Source of the DNA: Alphaproteobacteria bacterium
GTDB taxonomy: Bacteria; Pseudomonadota; Alphaproteobacteria; TMED109
DNA length: 64,000 nt
Direction: 5' to 3'
Assembly (NCBI GenBank): GCA_022825705.1
Contig: JAJDWH010000043.1
Coordinates: 124,001 to 188,000 of the forward strand
Part shown: piece by piece, positions 1 through 8,963 of the stretch
Position numbering within the stretch: position 1 is the first letter of the stretch
Layout of the letters: every line of letters begins with the position of its first letter
Made by a program: the position numbers and the translations under genes
Notes under the pieces: model-generated
The model's database searches: none
Told to the model about the DNA's origin: nothing
The model's input: the letters and a program-made list of their open reading frames with translations, nothing else

Positions 1-1500
1 GGCGGAACCTGGTTCTGGAACCGATATCCCGGTTGCCGCTGCGACGTCGAGAGCCTCGAGTACTCCTTCTCCTTCGACGAGGATCTGCAGCAGGAATGGG
101 AGTGGCCGGAACGGTACGGCACCCAGCCTGAGATCCTGAAGTACATCGACCACGTGGTCGAGCGGTTCGACCTGATGCGGGACGTCCAGCTGAACACGCG
201 GATCACGGCGGCAGCGTTCGACGAGGACACGCTGCTGTGGACGCTGACGACGGAGGCGGGGGAGCAGGTGACCGCGCCGGTCTGCATCATGGCTGCCGGC
301 AATCTCTCCACGCCGCGCCGCCCGGCCTACCCGGGCCTCGATGCATTCGAAGGCAAGTCGTACCACACGGGGCTCTGGCCGAAGGGCGGCGTCGACTTCA
401 CCGGCCTGAGGGTGGGCGTCGTCGGCACGGGTTCGTCCGGCGTGCAGTCGATCCCGCATATCGCGGCGCAGGCAGCGCAGCTGACCGTGTTCCAGCGTAC
501 CGCCAATTTCATTCTGCCGGCGCGCAACCGCCCGCACGAACCCGAGACCGTGCGCGAGCACAAGGCGAGGTATGCCGAGCGCCGGCTCGCCGCGTTTGAC
601 ACGCCGTTCGGAATCGCGGGCTATCCGCCGCCGACCAAGAAGGCGCTGGAGGCCGCGTCGGAAGAACGCCGCGCCCAGTACGAGGCCAAGTGGCAGGAGG
701 GTGGCAGCATCAGCTTCCTGTTCTCGTACACCGATCTGCTTCAGGACATCGACGCCAACGAGACCGCGGCGGAATTCGTGCGCGACAAGATTCGTCAGAC
801 GGTGAAGGATCCGGTGACCGCAGAACGCCTGTGTCCGGACAATCACCCGATCGGCACGAAACGCCTGATCCTCGATACCAACTATTTCGAGACCTACAAC
901 GAACCGCACGTGTCGCTCGTGGACCTCCGGGAGACCCCGATCGAGACGATCACGCGCAGCGGAATCCGGACGGCGGATGCGGAGTTCGATCTGGATGCGA
1001 TCGTGTTTGCGACCGGCTTCGACGCCATGACCGGCGCGATGCTCGCGATCGACATCCGGGTGAAGGACGGGATTACCCTTGAGGAGCAGTGGACCGGAGG
1101 GCCGCGCACCTACCTCGGCTTGATGGTGGCGGGGCTCCCCAACCTGTTCATGGTCACCGGTCCGCAGAGCCCTGGCGTGAAGAGCCAGATGATCCTGTCG
1201 ATCGAGATGCACGTCGACTGGATCGCCGAGTGCCTCGAGCGGATGCGGCGCAACGGTCAGCGGCGGATCGTCGCGACCGCGAAGGCGCAGGAGGAATGGG
1301 TGAACCACGTCCGCGAGGTGGCGGAAGCGACGCTCTATCCCCAGGCCAACTCCTGGTACATGGGCGCCAACATCCCGGGCAAGCCCCGCGTCTTCATGCC
1401 CTACGTGGGCGGAGTGCACACGTACAAGAAGGTCTGCGACGAGGTCGTCGCCAAGGGGTACGAGGGCTTCGTGCTAAGCGGAGAGAAGGTCGGGGCATAG
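1..1500 (+). CDS. Flavin-containing (Baeyer-Villiger-type) monooxygenase, 5' end missing
   Basis: The frame is open from the first base of the window, so the N-terminus lies outside and 499 residues are visible. The visible part begins with G-G-T-W-F-W-N-R-Y-P-G, which in class B flavoprotein monooxygenases follows the FAD-binding Rossmann fold. The Baeyer-Villiger fingerprint FxGxxxHxxxWP is present (FEGKSYHTGLWP), followed by a second Rossmann motif GVVGTGSSG for NADPH. These enzymes insert oxygen next to a ketone (ester or lactone formation) using NADPH and O2. An internal GTG at 154 is not needed as a start, because homologous sequence lies upstream of it. The substrate cannot be told; cyclohexanone- or phenylacetone-monooxygenase-like is the family-level call. 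Confidence 0.9.
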   Translation, partial: GGTWFWNRYPGCRCDVESLEYSFSFDEDLQQEWEWPERYGTQPEILKYIDHVVERFDLMRDVQLNTRITAAAFDEDTLLWTLTTEAGEQVTAPVCIMAAGNLSTPRRPAYPGLDAFEGKSYHTGLWPKGGVDFTGLRVGVVGTGSSGVQSIPHIAAQAAQLTVFQRTANFILPARNRPHEPETVREHKARYAERRLAAFDTPFGIAGYPPPTKKALEAASEERRAQYEAKWQEGGSISFLFSYTDLLQDIDANETAAEFVRDKIRQTVKDPVTAERLCPDNHPIGTKRLILDTNYFETYNEPHVSLVDLRETPIETITRSGIRTADAEFDLDAIVFATGFDAMTGAMLAIDIRVKDGITLEEQWTGGPRTYLGLMVAGLPNLFMVTGPQSPGVKSQMILSIEMHVDWIAECLERMRRNGQRRIVATAKAQEEWVNHVREVAEATLYPQANSWYMGANIPGKPRVFMPYVGGVHTYKKVCDEVVAKGYEGFVLSGEKVGA

Positions 1501-1531
1501 ACGCCCGCCGGGCCCGCGCGGTCGGTGACCC

Positions 1532-2506
1532 TCAGGAGCCGCGGTACGGGGCGCGGTTGATCGGTTCCTCGCCCCGCGAGACGCGGACCACGTTGCCGAG
1601 GGCGACCTCGAAATTCCGCCGCTTTGACTGGAAGGTCTGGCCGCCGACATGCGGCGTGACGAGCAGGCGCTTCCGCGCCGGACCGGACAGCCTGAGAAAC
1701 GGATGATCGGGGGGCAGCGGTTCCGCTTCGAACACGTCGAAGCCGGCTGCCCCGAGCCGACCGGACTCAAGGGCGTCGGCGATGGCGCCGTCGTCGACGA
1801 CTCCGCCCCGGCCCACGTGAATGAGCATCGCGCCGGGCTTCAGGAGACCGACACGCCGGCGGTCGAGCACGTGGCGGGTATCACTGCGACCAGGCAGCGC
1901 CACCGCGACGATGTCGCAGTTCGCGAGCAGTTCGTCGATCGGCACCGCCGGCACCGCCGGGTCCTGCTGGTTCCGGTGCGCAGCCCGCACCACGTCGAGC
2001 CCGAGCCCCCGGAACATTCGCGCAATCTGCTTGCCGATGTGACCGTAGCCGACGACCCCGACGCGGCCCGAAAGCTCCTGCGCCACGTCCGCGTGCGCCT
2101 TGCGCGCAGCGAGCCACTCCGCTTCGCCACCCGTCTCCAACATGGTGAGCGGCCGGGTCAGCCGAAACGCGAGCTGGACCGCCAGCTGCGCGACGGAGGG
2201 TGCGTTGAGACCGGGAACGTGGCAGACGGGAATCCCGCGCCGCGCACACTCGGCATGATCGACGTTGTCGTAACCGGCCCCGGTCAGCTGCACGAGGCGG
2301 ACATCCGGCGCCAGGTCGAGTAGCGCCTTGTCCACGCGTCCGAAGCCGGACCCGATCAGGATGTAGTCGGCGCCGTCAGCGCCGGCTTCCACCTCGGCGC
2401 GAACGGTCGCCCGCCCGAACCGGATGGCGAAGCCGTCGGGCACCGCGAGGCCCGTCGCCCGGAAATCGGCTTCCGGCCAGAGGAAGGCGATCAGGGGCTC
2501 AGGCAT
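1532..2506 (-). CDS. D-2-hydroxyacid dehydrogenase, NAD(P)-binding
   Basis: A 324-residue protein of the D-isomer-specific 2-hydroxyacid dehydrogenase family, which interconverts 2-keto acids and D-2-hydroxy acids. The nucleotide-binding motif is VGYGHIG near residue 150. The catalytic Arg lies in the HVGRGG segment, and the catalytic His in TPHVGG near the C-terminus. Length and order of motifs fit an intact enzyme. It converges on the monooxygenase with about 30 bases between stops. The exact substrate (glyoxylate, hydroxypyruvate, phosphoglycerate or other) cannot be assigned from sequence alone. Confidence 0.88.
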   Translation of the reverse strand: MPEPLIAFLWPEADFRATGLAVPDGFAIRFGRATVRAEVEAGADGADYILIGSGFGRVDKALLDLAPDVRLVQLTGAGYDNVDHAECARRGIPVCHVPGLNAPSVAQLAVQLAFRLTRPLTMLETGGEAEWLAARKAHADVAQELSGRVGVVGYGHIGKQIARMFRGLGLDVVRAAHRNQQDPAVPAVPIDELLANCDIVAVALPGRSDTRHVLDRRRVGLLKPGAMLIHVGRGGVVDDGAIADALESGRLGAAGFDVFEAEPLPPDHPFLRLSGPARKRLLVTPHVGGQTFQSKRRNFEVALGNVVRVSRGEEPINRAPYRGS

Positions 2507-2725
2507 CGGCGGTCGCGCGGTATCCGGGGAGAGGGGTGGCGGTCATCGCTCGGTTCTCGCAGTGGTGTCAGCGGACAGGCCGTCGGGACTTCTACCAGAT
2601 CGGGGCGCGCTCAACGGGCGGCCTGCTCCGTTCTGATCGAGCGGGACGGCCGCCTTCGGACGCCTGTGGCGGAGTCACCCGGGACCGGACCGGCTTGGCC
2701 GGTCGCGGGGCGTGGGCGGCGTCGG

Positions 2726-3166
2726 TCAGGCCGGCGGTCCTTCGACTACCGTGACCTGGGAAATCCAGCGTTCCTGGCGCCGGCCGAGCCGGACGTCGAT
2801 GCCCTCGGCCTCGTAGTCGGCTACCGGAACGGAACCCCTGTCGACGGTCAGCGGGGGCGTCAGCACGTTGGCGTTGAGGACGGCATAGAGCTGTCCCTCA
2901 AGCTCACAGGTCGCGGCCGCAAGCACGCCGCATCGCTGACACAGGAGGAACGTGGCCGTCTCGTGCCCGAACCGGTATCGGCTGACGTGATCAGGTTCGG
3001 TCAGGGTCACCGTGAGCCGGCCTGACGGGACCGAGACATAGAGTGCGCCGTGCCGCTGGCAGAAGTCGCACCCGCAATGGCGCGGTGACAGGGAGGCGCT
3101 CTCGTCCATCGTCAGCGCGACCCGGATGGCGCCGCAATGGCAGTTGCCGTTCAGCCGTTTCTGCAT
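2726..3166 (-). CDS. GFA-family (glutathione-dependent formaldehyde-activating enzyme-like) zinc protein
   Basis: A 146-residue protein with the GFA/CENP-V zinc fold: C9-x-C11 in GNCHCGAI, then C31, C33 and C36 in the HCGCDFC segment, then a second pair C76-x2-C79 (CQRCG). I chose the ATG at 3166 because a GAAGGA ribosome-binding site sits about 8 bases upstream; a GTG 30 bases further up is also in frame. Members of this family are mostly uncharacterised; the founding member was thought to form S-hydroxymethylglutathione, so the biochemical name should be taken loosely. Confidence 0.82.
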   Translation of the reverse strand: MQKRLNGNCHCGAIRVALTMDESASLSPRHCGCDFCQRHGALYVSVPSGRLTVTLTEPDHVSRYRFGHETATFLLCQRCGVLAAATCELEGQLYAVLNANVLTPPLTVDRGSVPVADYEAEGIDVRLGRRQERWISQVTVVEGPPA

Positions 3167-3238
3167 GCATTCGGTTCCTTCAAGAGTATCGTCCACCCGG
3201 GGGCCGGAGCCCGTGTCGGGCGGCGGTCGGGACAGCGA

Positions 3239-3979
3239 TCAGCGCTCGACGGCCGTGAACTTGATCCCGCCGAAGGCCTGTTCGGTGGGCACGATCTCGA
3301 TGGTTGAGACGTTCACCCTCCAGGGTGCACTGACGGCGTAGAGGATCGCCTCGGCGATGTCCTCCGGCTGCAATTCGTCGAACGACCCATAGGTCTTGCG
3401 AGCCGCTTCCTCGCCAGCGGCGCCCGCCACGAACTCGGTGACGACGCGGCCCGGGCAGATCTCGGTGACGCGGATTCCGGTCCCCGCCAGATCGAGCCGC
3501 AGGTTCTGCGAGGCAAGGCGGACGGCCCCTTTCGAGCCACCGTAAATCGGCGACTGGAGCGGGTACAAGCCGGCCACCGAACCGATCCCGACCACATGGC
3601 CGCGCTTGCGCTCGCGCATCCCCGGGAGGACAGCGCGAAGCGTGTGCAGGAACGCGGTCACGTTGGTGTCGATCGTCAGGTCGATGTCCCCGCGGTCGGC
3701 ATCGACAAAGCTCGCCATGCCACGCCCAAGGCCGGCATTGTTGACCAGGACGTCGACCTCGAGGGGTGCGAGCGCGTCATACAGCGCATCGGTATCGCAA
3801 AGATCGAGCACCAAGGGAGTCGCGCCCGTTTCGTCGGCCAGTGCTTCAAGCCTGTCGGCACGGCGTGCTACCGCGATAACGGAAAGGCCGGCATCGTGCA
3901 GGGCACGTACGGCCGCCCTGCCGATTCCCGCGGACGCTCCGGTCACCAAGGCCGTCTTGTAATCATGTATTGGCATCAA
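3239..3979 (-). CDS. SDR-family NAD(P)-dependent oxidoreductase (YdfG-like)
   Basis: A 246-residue classical short-chain dehydrogenase. It has the cofactor motif TGASAGIG (residues about 13-20), NNAG (80-83), catalytic Ser134 and the Y146-x3-K150 motif in YGGSK. The overall form resembles the YdfG group of 3-hydroxy-acid/serine dehydrogenases. It is on the minus strand with about 70 bases to the downstream GFA gene, possibly in one transcript. Two ATG codons in a row (3979 and 3976) are available as start. The substrate is unknown. Confidence 0.88.
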   Translation of the reverse strand: MMPIHDYKTALVTGASAGIGRAAVRALHDAGLSVIAVARRADRLEALADETGATPLVLDLCDTDALYDALAPLEVDVLVNNAGLGRGMASFVDADRGDIDLTIDTNVTAFLHTLRAVLPGMRERKRGHVVGIGSVAGLYPLQSPIYGGSKGAVRLASQNLRLDLAGTGIRVTEICPGRVVTEFVAGAAGEEAARKTYGSFDELQPEDIAEAILYAVSAPWRVNVSTIEIVPTEQAFGGIKFTAVER

Positions 3980-4537
3980 GTGTCTCCGTCGCCGCTGCCC
4001 GACCGCGGGCGCATCATAACGGCCTCCGTCGCCGCGGCGGCAGCACGACCGCCAGCCGGCTGAACAGGGCTGCTGCGAGCTCTCCTACCACGACAGGCAA
4101 ATTGAAGTAGCATGCTTTCTTTTGGTTGCTTCAATTAAGACCAGTCGCGTATCCAAGTACAGTTGGGTAAAACAACTGCAATATCTCGTCAGAAATTGTA
4201 CATGAACAGCCGTTGATGCTTGGCGGCCCAGCAAACTCGAAATCTCGGGGATCGCCTGGAACACGAGATTGAAGAGAAGCGACTGTCCCTGATAAAAGAA
4301 TGCCCTCAATGTCTGGATTCTTCTTCAATCAATTGACGGTAGGATAACAAGTCAAGCAAGCCAGTGATGTTGGGATGATAAACAAGTTCTATACATTTCC
4401 TTTCGATACTGCAAAACACGCGAACGTATAATACAGATTTTCTGGTTTCCTGATGTTTGTTTGTAATCCCGAACTGAGCTGATTAAGCTGATCGTTCTTA
4501 TGACAGTTCGCTGTCAATGAAGAGGGAGGAAAGCCAA
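3980..4537. other. AT-rich intergenic stretch, no convincing gene
   Basis: About 560 bases between two divergently transcribed genes, clearly richer in A and T than the flanks from about 4090 on. Short frames on the minus strand (up to 74 codons) resemble nothing I know and lack ribosome-binding sites. The stretch probably holds promoters for both neighbours and may be a remnant of inserted DNA. Confidence 0.5.
4427..4432 (+). promoter_or_regulatory. Candidate -10 box upstream of the cyclase-family gene
   Basis: A perfect TATAAT lies about 105 bases before the start codon at 4538, inside the AT-rich gap. No strong -35 hexamer is seen at the usual distance, so this is only a plausible sigma-70 promoter. 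Confidence 0.3.
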
Positions 4538-5575
4538 ATGAAACGATTGATTTTGGCGTTGGTCATCGCGTGGGTCGGATCCGCCGAAGCTGCGGAAAAG
4601 CGCTGCCCCTGGCAGCAGGATGATCCTGAGGACCAGATTGGTGCCACCCGCACGCAAACACCTGAAAACGTGCTTGAATCGATAAAGCTGGTGCGAACCG
4701 GCGAGATCATCCGACTTGGTCATGTGTACGACGAGGTCACGCTTGGCACGCCGCCGTTTGGCCGCGTGTTCGACGTGACGATTGCTCCGTTCAGTTTCCC
4801 GGATGAGGAGGAGAACTCACAGTCGTTCTACTCCGGTGGGGTGGTAGCGTCGATCGGCCAGATCGCGACCCAGTTCGACGGACTCGCCCATGCCGGGCAC
4901 GACATGGGTTACTACAACTGTTTCACGCATGAAGAAATCGGCCCGGACGAGCTTGGGCGCACCACAGCATTAGGGGTCGAGCTTGTGAAGCCGTTCTTCA
5001 CGCGCGCGATCCTGCTCGATTTCGTGAACAATTCGGACGTGCCGAAAGTCGACTTCAACGGCCAGCAGATCGTCGAGGATTCCTACACGATCACGGTTGC
5101 AGACGTGGAGGCGGTACTGGCGAACCAGGGAGTTGAAGGTCCAGGCGTTGGGGACGTGGTGCTGATCCACACCGGATGGGACGCCCTGTTCGGGATCGAC
5201 AACGAACGGCACTTCAATTCCCCGGGCATTGGCAGCGAGGTTGCCTGGTGGCTGGCCGAGCGGGGCATCGCCATGCTCGGCACCGACACACAGCATTCAG
5301 AAGCGGCGGTCGGGGGCCGGAGCACCGAGTTGCTCGAAGACCCGTACCTCCTGGGCGAGGAATACGGATTCATCTTCAACTCCGCGCACTTCATCCTGAT
5401 CACCCAGCACGGCATTCACTTGCTGGAATGGATGCGTCTCGGGGAGCTGGCTGCCGCGGTCAAGGCTGATGTCGGCGGGGACGCAAACCCCCACGAATTC
5501 CTGTTCGTGTTCTCACCGTTGCCGATCAAGGGCCTGGGTGGCGCCCCAGGCAGCACGGCCATGGCGGTCCGGTAG
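4538..5575 (+). CDS. Secreted cyclase-family hydrolase (kynurenine-formamidase-like fold)
   Basis: A 345-residue protein starting at the second in-frame ATG, which has a GAGGGAGGA ribosome-binding site 7-8 bases upstream; the ATG at 4517 lies before that site. The N-terminus is a signal peptide (MKRLILALVIAWVGSAEA), so the product is periplasmic. The body matches the cyclase/KynB-like family of metal-dependent hydrolases: FDGLAHAGHD takes the place of the usual HxGTHxDxP metal motif, and GDVVLIHTGWD and GTDTQHSE are further family landmarks. These enzymes hydrolyse N-formylkynurenine or other amides and lactones. The altered metal motif makes the substrate uncertain. Confidence 0.78.
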   Translation: MKRLILALVIAWVGSAEAAEKRCPWQQDDPEDQIGATRTQTPENVLESIKLVRTGEIIRLGHVYDEVTLGTPPFGRVFDVTIAPFSFPDEEENSQSFYSGGVVASIGQIATQFDGLAHAGHDMGYYNCFTHEEIGPDELGRTTALGVELVKPFFTRAILLDFVNNSDVPKVDFNGQQIVEDSYTITVADVEAVLANQGVEGPGVGDVVLIHTGWDALFGIDNERHFNSPGIGSEVAWWLAERGIAMLGTDTQHSEAAVGGRSTELLEDPYLLGEEYGFIFNSAHFILITQHGIHLLEWMRLGELAAAVKADVGGDANPHEFLFVFSPLPIKGLGGAPGSTAMAVR

Positions 5576-5794
5576 GCGCAAAGACTGTCGGCCGGTCTGC
5601 GAGGGCCGGCCGGCGGTTTCCGTCCCGCGCAAGTCGGACAGGTCGCCGCCGACACGCAGGTTCGAAGGGCGGTCTGGACCAGGAACCCGAGCTACAGAAG
5701 AGCCCGGAAGGGGTAGACGTGTACGTACCCCCGTACCACGACGGCACGTTGAGAGGCTGGTCGCTCCGCGAGCGAACCCCGGCCTGAGGTGCAG

Positions 5795-6934
5795 CTATTC
5801 CGCGAGAGCCGTGTCGCGCACGCGGTGGAAGTTCTGCAGGCCGATCTCGTTCCGACCAAACATGACTTCGCGCTGCAGCCCCGTTGCGAGGTTGGACTGC
5901 ACGCTCTCCATCATGGCGAAGTCCTCGCGATCGAGCACGCCAAGCGCGAGTTGCAGCGCTTCGTCCCAATCGCGATCGCACCCTTCGTCGCCCGGCGACG
6001 AGAGGGTCATGCGGCATTCCGTCGTGCCAGGTTGCTCGGGGTCGGGAAAGAAGCGGTACAGCTCCATGTGAGGGCCCTGGCTGATCAGGATCACGTTGGG
6101 AAAGAGGCGATAGATGATGGTGGCGTGCGGGACCAGTCGCCAGTCCGCCGGGTCATTTCCGCGCTGTCCCTCGATGCTGCGGCGAGGCGCCACGAGGCGC
6201 GCATGCCGCCCAAACGGTTCGTACAGGAACGCGCTCTTCAGCACCGTCTTGGCGATCGTCTTCCGGTGGAGCACGGCCACGTGGTGCAGTTCCAGGAACG
6301 TGTCGACGCCAAGCTTCCAGTTCATTCGCTTGGTCCAGGCGTGGCTCCCCCGGTGGGTATGGCCTGACAGTCGATAGCTGCCGAGTTCCGGTCCGAGGGC
6401 GCCGAGGCCTAGGTCGGGCACCTGTGACGCCGAAGGGTCGAGCAGCATCCAGACCAGTCCGTCTTGCTCCTCGGTCGGAAACTGCATGAGGCGCGTGTCA
6501 TCGACATCCACTTCGGGGAAGTGCTCGCTACCCGGAAGGGCGCGCAGGACACCGCAGCGGTCGTAGGCCCAGCCGTGGTAGGGGCACGCGAAGGCCTTGC
6601 CCACCTTGCCTTCACCGGAAAGCAGTCGCGCGCCTCGGTGGCGGCACGTGTTCAGGAGCCCGCGCACCGCCCCCTCGTCATCACGCACGAGCAGCACCGG
6701 CACCCCAGCGATGTCGAAGGTCAGATAGTTGCCCGGTTGGGGCAACTCGCATCCCAGGGCCACGAGCAGCGGATGCCCACGGAACAGCGCCGCATTCTCG
6801 GCTGCGAGCGCCGCGGCGGCGGTGTATCGGGCGCCATCGATCACCATCGTGCTGTCCGCCTGCGGTACTGCGCGCCGTTCGATCCGGTCCAGCGCCTCCG
6901 CGGCCAGTCGTTGTTCGGTTTCTCGCTGCATCAA
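5795..6934 (-). CDS. Aromatic-ring-hydroxylating oxygenase, Rieske alpha subunit
   Basis: A 379-residue Rieske-type oxygenase. The [2Fe-2S] ligands are C-R-H (CRHRGARL) and C-P-Y-H (CPYHGW). The mononuclear iron site follows with ELHHVAVLH, two His five residues apart. Electrons arrive from a reductase that is not encoded nearby. Such proteins hydroxylate aromatics or demethylate betaines and carnitine. No beta subunit is adjacent, so it may belong to the homo-oligomeric group. The substrate is unknown. Confidence 0.87.
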   Translation of the reverse strand: MMQRETEQRLAAEALDRIERRAVPQADSTMVIDGARYTAAAALAAENAALFRGHPLLVALGCELPQPGNYLTFDIAGVPVLLVRDDEGAVRGLLNTCRHRGARLLSGEGKVGKAFACPYHGWAYDRCGVLRALPGSEHFPEVDVDDTRLMQFPTEEQDGLVWMLLDPSASQVPDLGLGALGPELGSYRLSGHTHRGSHAWTKRMNWKLGVDTFLELHHVAVLHRKTIAKTVLKSAFLYEPFGRHARLVAPRRSIEGQRGNDPADWRLVPHATIIYRLFPNVILISQGPHMELYRFFPDPEQPGTTECRMTLSSPGDEGCDRDWDEALQLALGVLDREDFAMMESVQSNLATGLQREVMFGRNEIGLQNFHRVRDTALAE

Positions 6935-7197
6935 CGGTCGTTCCCGGTTGGGCCTCTGGGCATATTACTTGGTGTTCTGCCGCCGGGGATCAGCGGTCGC
7001 TCACCGCCGAGGTCGCCTGAAATCGCGCAAGGGGCGCTTGGCAAACAAGAACCCAGCTTCGCGAACCGGGTGCATTCCCACCGGGTCGGAGGCACGGACC
7101 TAATGGCGATTGAAATCCGTGTTAGGCCTTGCGCGCGGATCCACTTTCGCATAGATTTCTTGCAGGCGGTCAAATGCAAGCATTTTGGACGGGAGTA

Positions 7198-8298
7198 ATG
7201 AATTTGGCAATCGGGATGCGAATCAGTGCGTTGCGGCGAGAGCACGGGCTCTCTCAAGATGAATTGGCGGGCCTGTTCGGTTTCAGGGATCGGCAAACCG
7301 TATCAGCAATTGAGACGGGAGTACGGCGCGTTACCGCGTCCGAGTTGTTGCTCGTCGCAGAGAAGTTCAACGTTCCGCTCGAATACTTCACGGACCCCTT
7401 TCGGCTGGATGGCGAGGTGGCGTTTTCCTGGCGGCAGAGGGACGTCGGTCAGTCGGTGCTAAGTGAGTACGAGCAAATGGCTGGCCGCTGGATTGGCGCC
7501 TACCGGAGGCTGGCGACGTTGACGGGCCGGCGGGCGCCCCTGATGCGTCAGGCGCTTGGTCTGACGAGACATTCCAGAGTCGAAGACGCGATGGAGGCCG
7601 GCGAGCGCTTTGTTGCGGAGTTCGACCTCGGTGGCGCGCCGGCGCAACGCCTTGCCGAAGTGATGCAGAACCGCCTCGGGATCCTCGTGCTGATGGTCGA
7701 CTCGTACCAAGGCATTTCCGGGGCAGCTTGCCGGCTGCCCGAGTTCGACACGGTGTTGATCGCGCGCAGGGACACAGCAGCGCGTCGCAATTTCGACTTA
7801 GCGCACGAACTTTTTCACATTCTGACCTGGGAGGCAATGCCGCCCGGGCACGTGGAGGACGCCGGCGACATAGGGCGCACTCACGTGGAGAAGCTGGCCA
7901 ATCACTTTGCGGGCGCTGTGTTGATGCCGGCCGCAGCACTCAGGGAATTCGACGATTGCGGCCAGTGGAGCATGGATCACTTAATTGCTCGACTGAACGC
8001 TGCGGCGGACGAACTGCAAGTGACATCGTCGGCCCTGCGGTGGCGCTTAGTGGCTCTCCGAAAATTAAAGCGCGTAGTAGCGCGTGCAGTTCCTGACACC
8101 GTTCTGCGAAACAACGGTGGCCGCAATCGTGCAACACTGCCACTGTTGTTCTCACGACCATTCGTAGAAGTGGTCGCGCTCGCCATTGATGAAGGGCATG
8201 TGTCAGTGCGCCGAGCGGCGCAGCTGATGGGTCTACCTATCGACGCGTTGGAGGAACTCTTCGCCGACCACGGAGTCGATTGCCAGATTGACTTGTGA
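7198..8298 (+). CDS. XRE helix-turn-helix regulator with ImmA/IrrE metallopeptidase domain
   Basis: A 366-residue protein from the ATG at 7198; an upstream in-frame start at 7129 exists but the HTH begins right after 7198. Residues about 5-60 form an XRE helix-turn-helix (LRREHGLSQDELAGLFGF, then QTVSAIETG). Residues about 195-260 form an ImmA/IrrE zinc-peptidase domain with H203-E204-x2-H207 (AHELFH). In this architecture the HTH binds its own promoter and the peptidase cleaves a repressor or antitoxin. Its stop overlaps the GTG of the next gene by four bases, so the two are translationally coupled. Family knowledge suggests the antitoxin or regulator of a pair with the following PIN protein. 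Confidence 0.88.
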   Translation: MNLAIGMRISALRREHGLSQDELAGLFGFRDRQTVSAIETGVRRVTASELLLVAEKFNVPLEYFTDPFRLDGEVAFSWRQRDVGQSVLSEYEQMAGRWIGAYRRLATLTGRRAPLMRQALGLTRHSRVEDAMEAGERFVAEFDLGGAPAQRLAEVMQNRLGILVLMVDSYQGISGAACRLPEFDTVLIARRDTAARRNFDLAHELFHILTWEAMPPGHVEDAGDIGRTHVEKLANHFAGAVLMPAAALREFDDCGQWSMDHLIARLNAAADELQVTSSALRWRLVALRKLKRVVARAVPDTVLRNNGGRNRATLPLLFSRPFVEVVALAIDEGHVSVRRAAQLMGLPIDALEELFADHGVDCQIDL

Positions 8299-8804
8299 GT
8301 GGGGTGACCGGTCGGCGAGCGGTGCTCGTGGACACGAACGTGATCATCGAGGCACATCGGACCCGTACCTGGCGGGCGCTGGCTGGCGGCTGCAGGGTGG
8401 AGACCGTCGAAGACTGCGTGACCGAGACGCAGACCGGCTTCCAGATGCGACGGCCGGAGCAGTTGATCGCGATCAGTGAGCTCCGGGCTTCGCTGGCGGC
8501 AGTCCATGGGGTCAGCAACAGGCAGCGCGCTGAGCTCGCAGTGCGGGCACTAGGCGTGGCGTTGGACAGGGGCGAAGAATCGCTGTGGGCCCACGCACTG
8601 GGGCGAGCCGATGACTGGTTTCTGTGCGGTCCGGATAGGGCCAGTCTCCGCTGCGGTGTGATACTCGGTTTCCGTGATCGTATGGTGGCGCTCGAAACGT
8701 TACTCGACAATGTGGGTTGTCGGCTTCGGATTCCGCTCAAGCGTCACTACACCAGGAAATGGCTGGAGGCGGTGCTCGGCCAAATCATCATTGCCGAGAA
8801 GTAA
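8295..8804 (+). CDS. PIN-domain-like protein coupled to the XRE-ImmA regulator
   Basis: A 169-residue protein starting with GTG inside a GTGA overlap with the upstream regulator. The N-terminus carries the PIN signature V-D13-T-N-V-I-I-E, and further acidic positions lie in VETVEDCVTET and in DDWFLCGPDRASL, as in PIN ribonucleases. By analogy with VapC it could be an RNase whose activity the upstream ImmA/IrrE protein controls; this is inference. It is longer than usual VapC toxins (about 130-145 residues), with an extra C-terminal helix-rich tail. Confidence 0.7.
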   Translation: MSGVTGRRAVLVDTNVIIEAHRTRTWRALAGGCRVETVEDCVTETQTGFQMRRPEQLIAISELRASLAAVHGVSNRQRAELAVRALGVALDRGEESLWAHALGRADDWFLCGPDRASLRCGVILGFRDRMVALETLLDNVGCRLRIPLKRHYTRKWLEAVLGQIIIAEK

Positions 8805-8963
8805 GGTTGCGCAGGTGGTACCGCTGGCGCGCGGTGACCCATCGGCGAATCAGTGAAGCGGTCTGCGACCAATCCTACGCAGATTGAGCTCCCGCACTGT
8901 CCGACTGCAGGCAATCGGGTGGATCGACGCGAAGTGTGCTGGGAAACCAAATGGGAGAATTCT

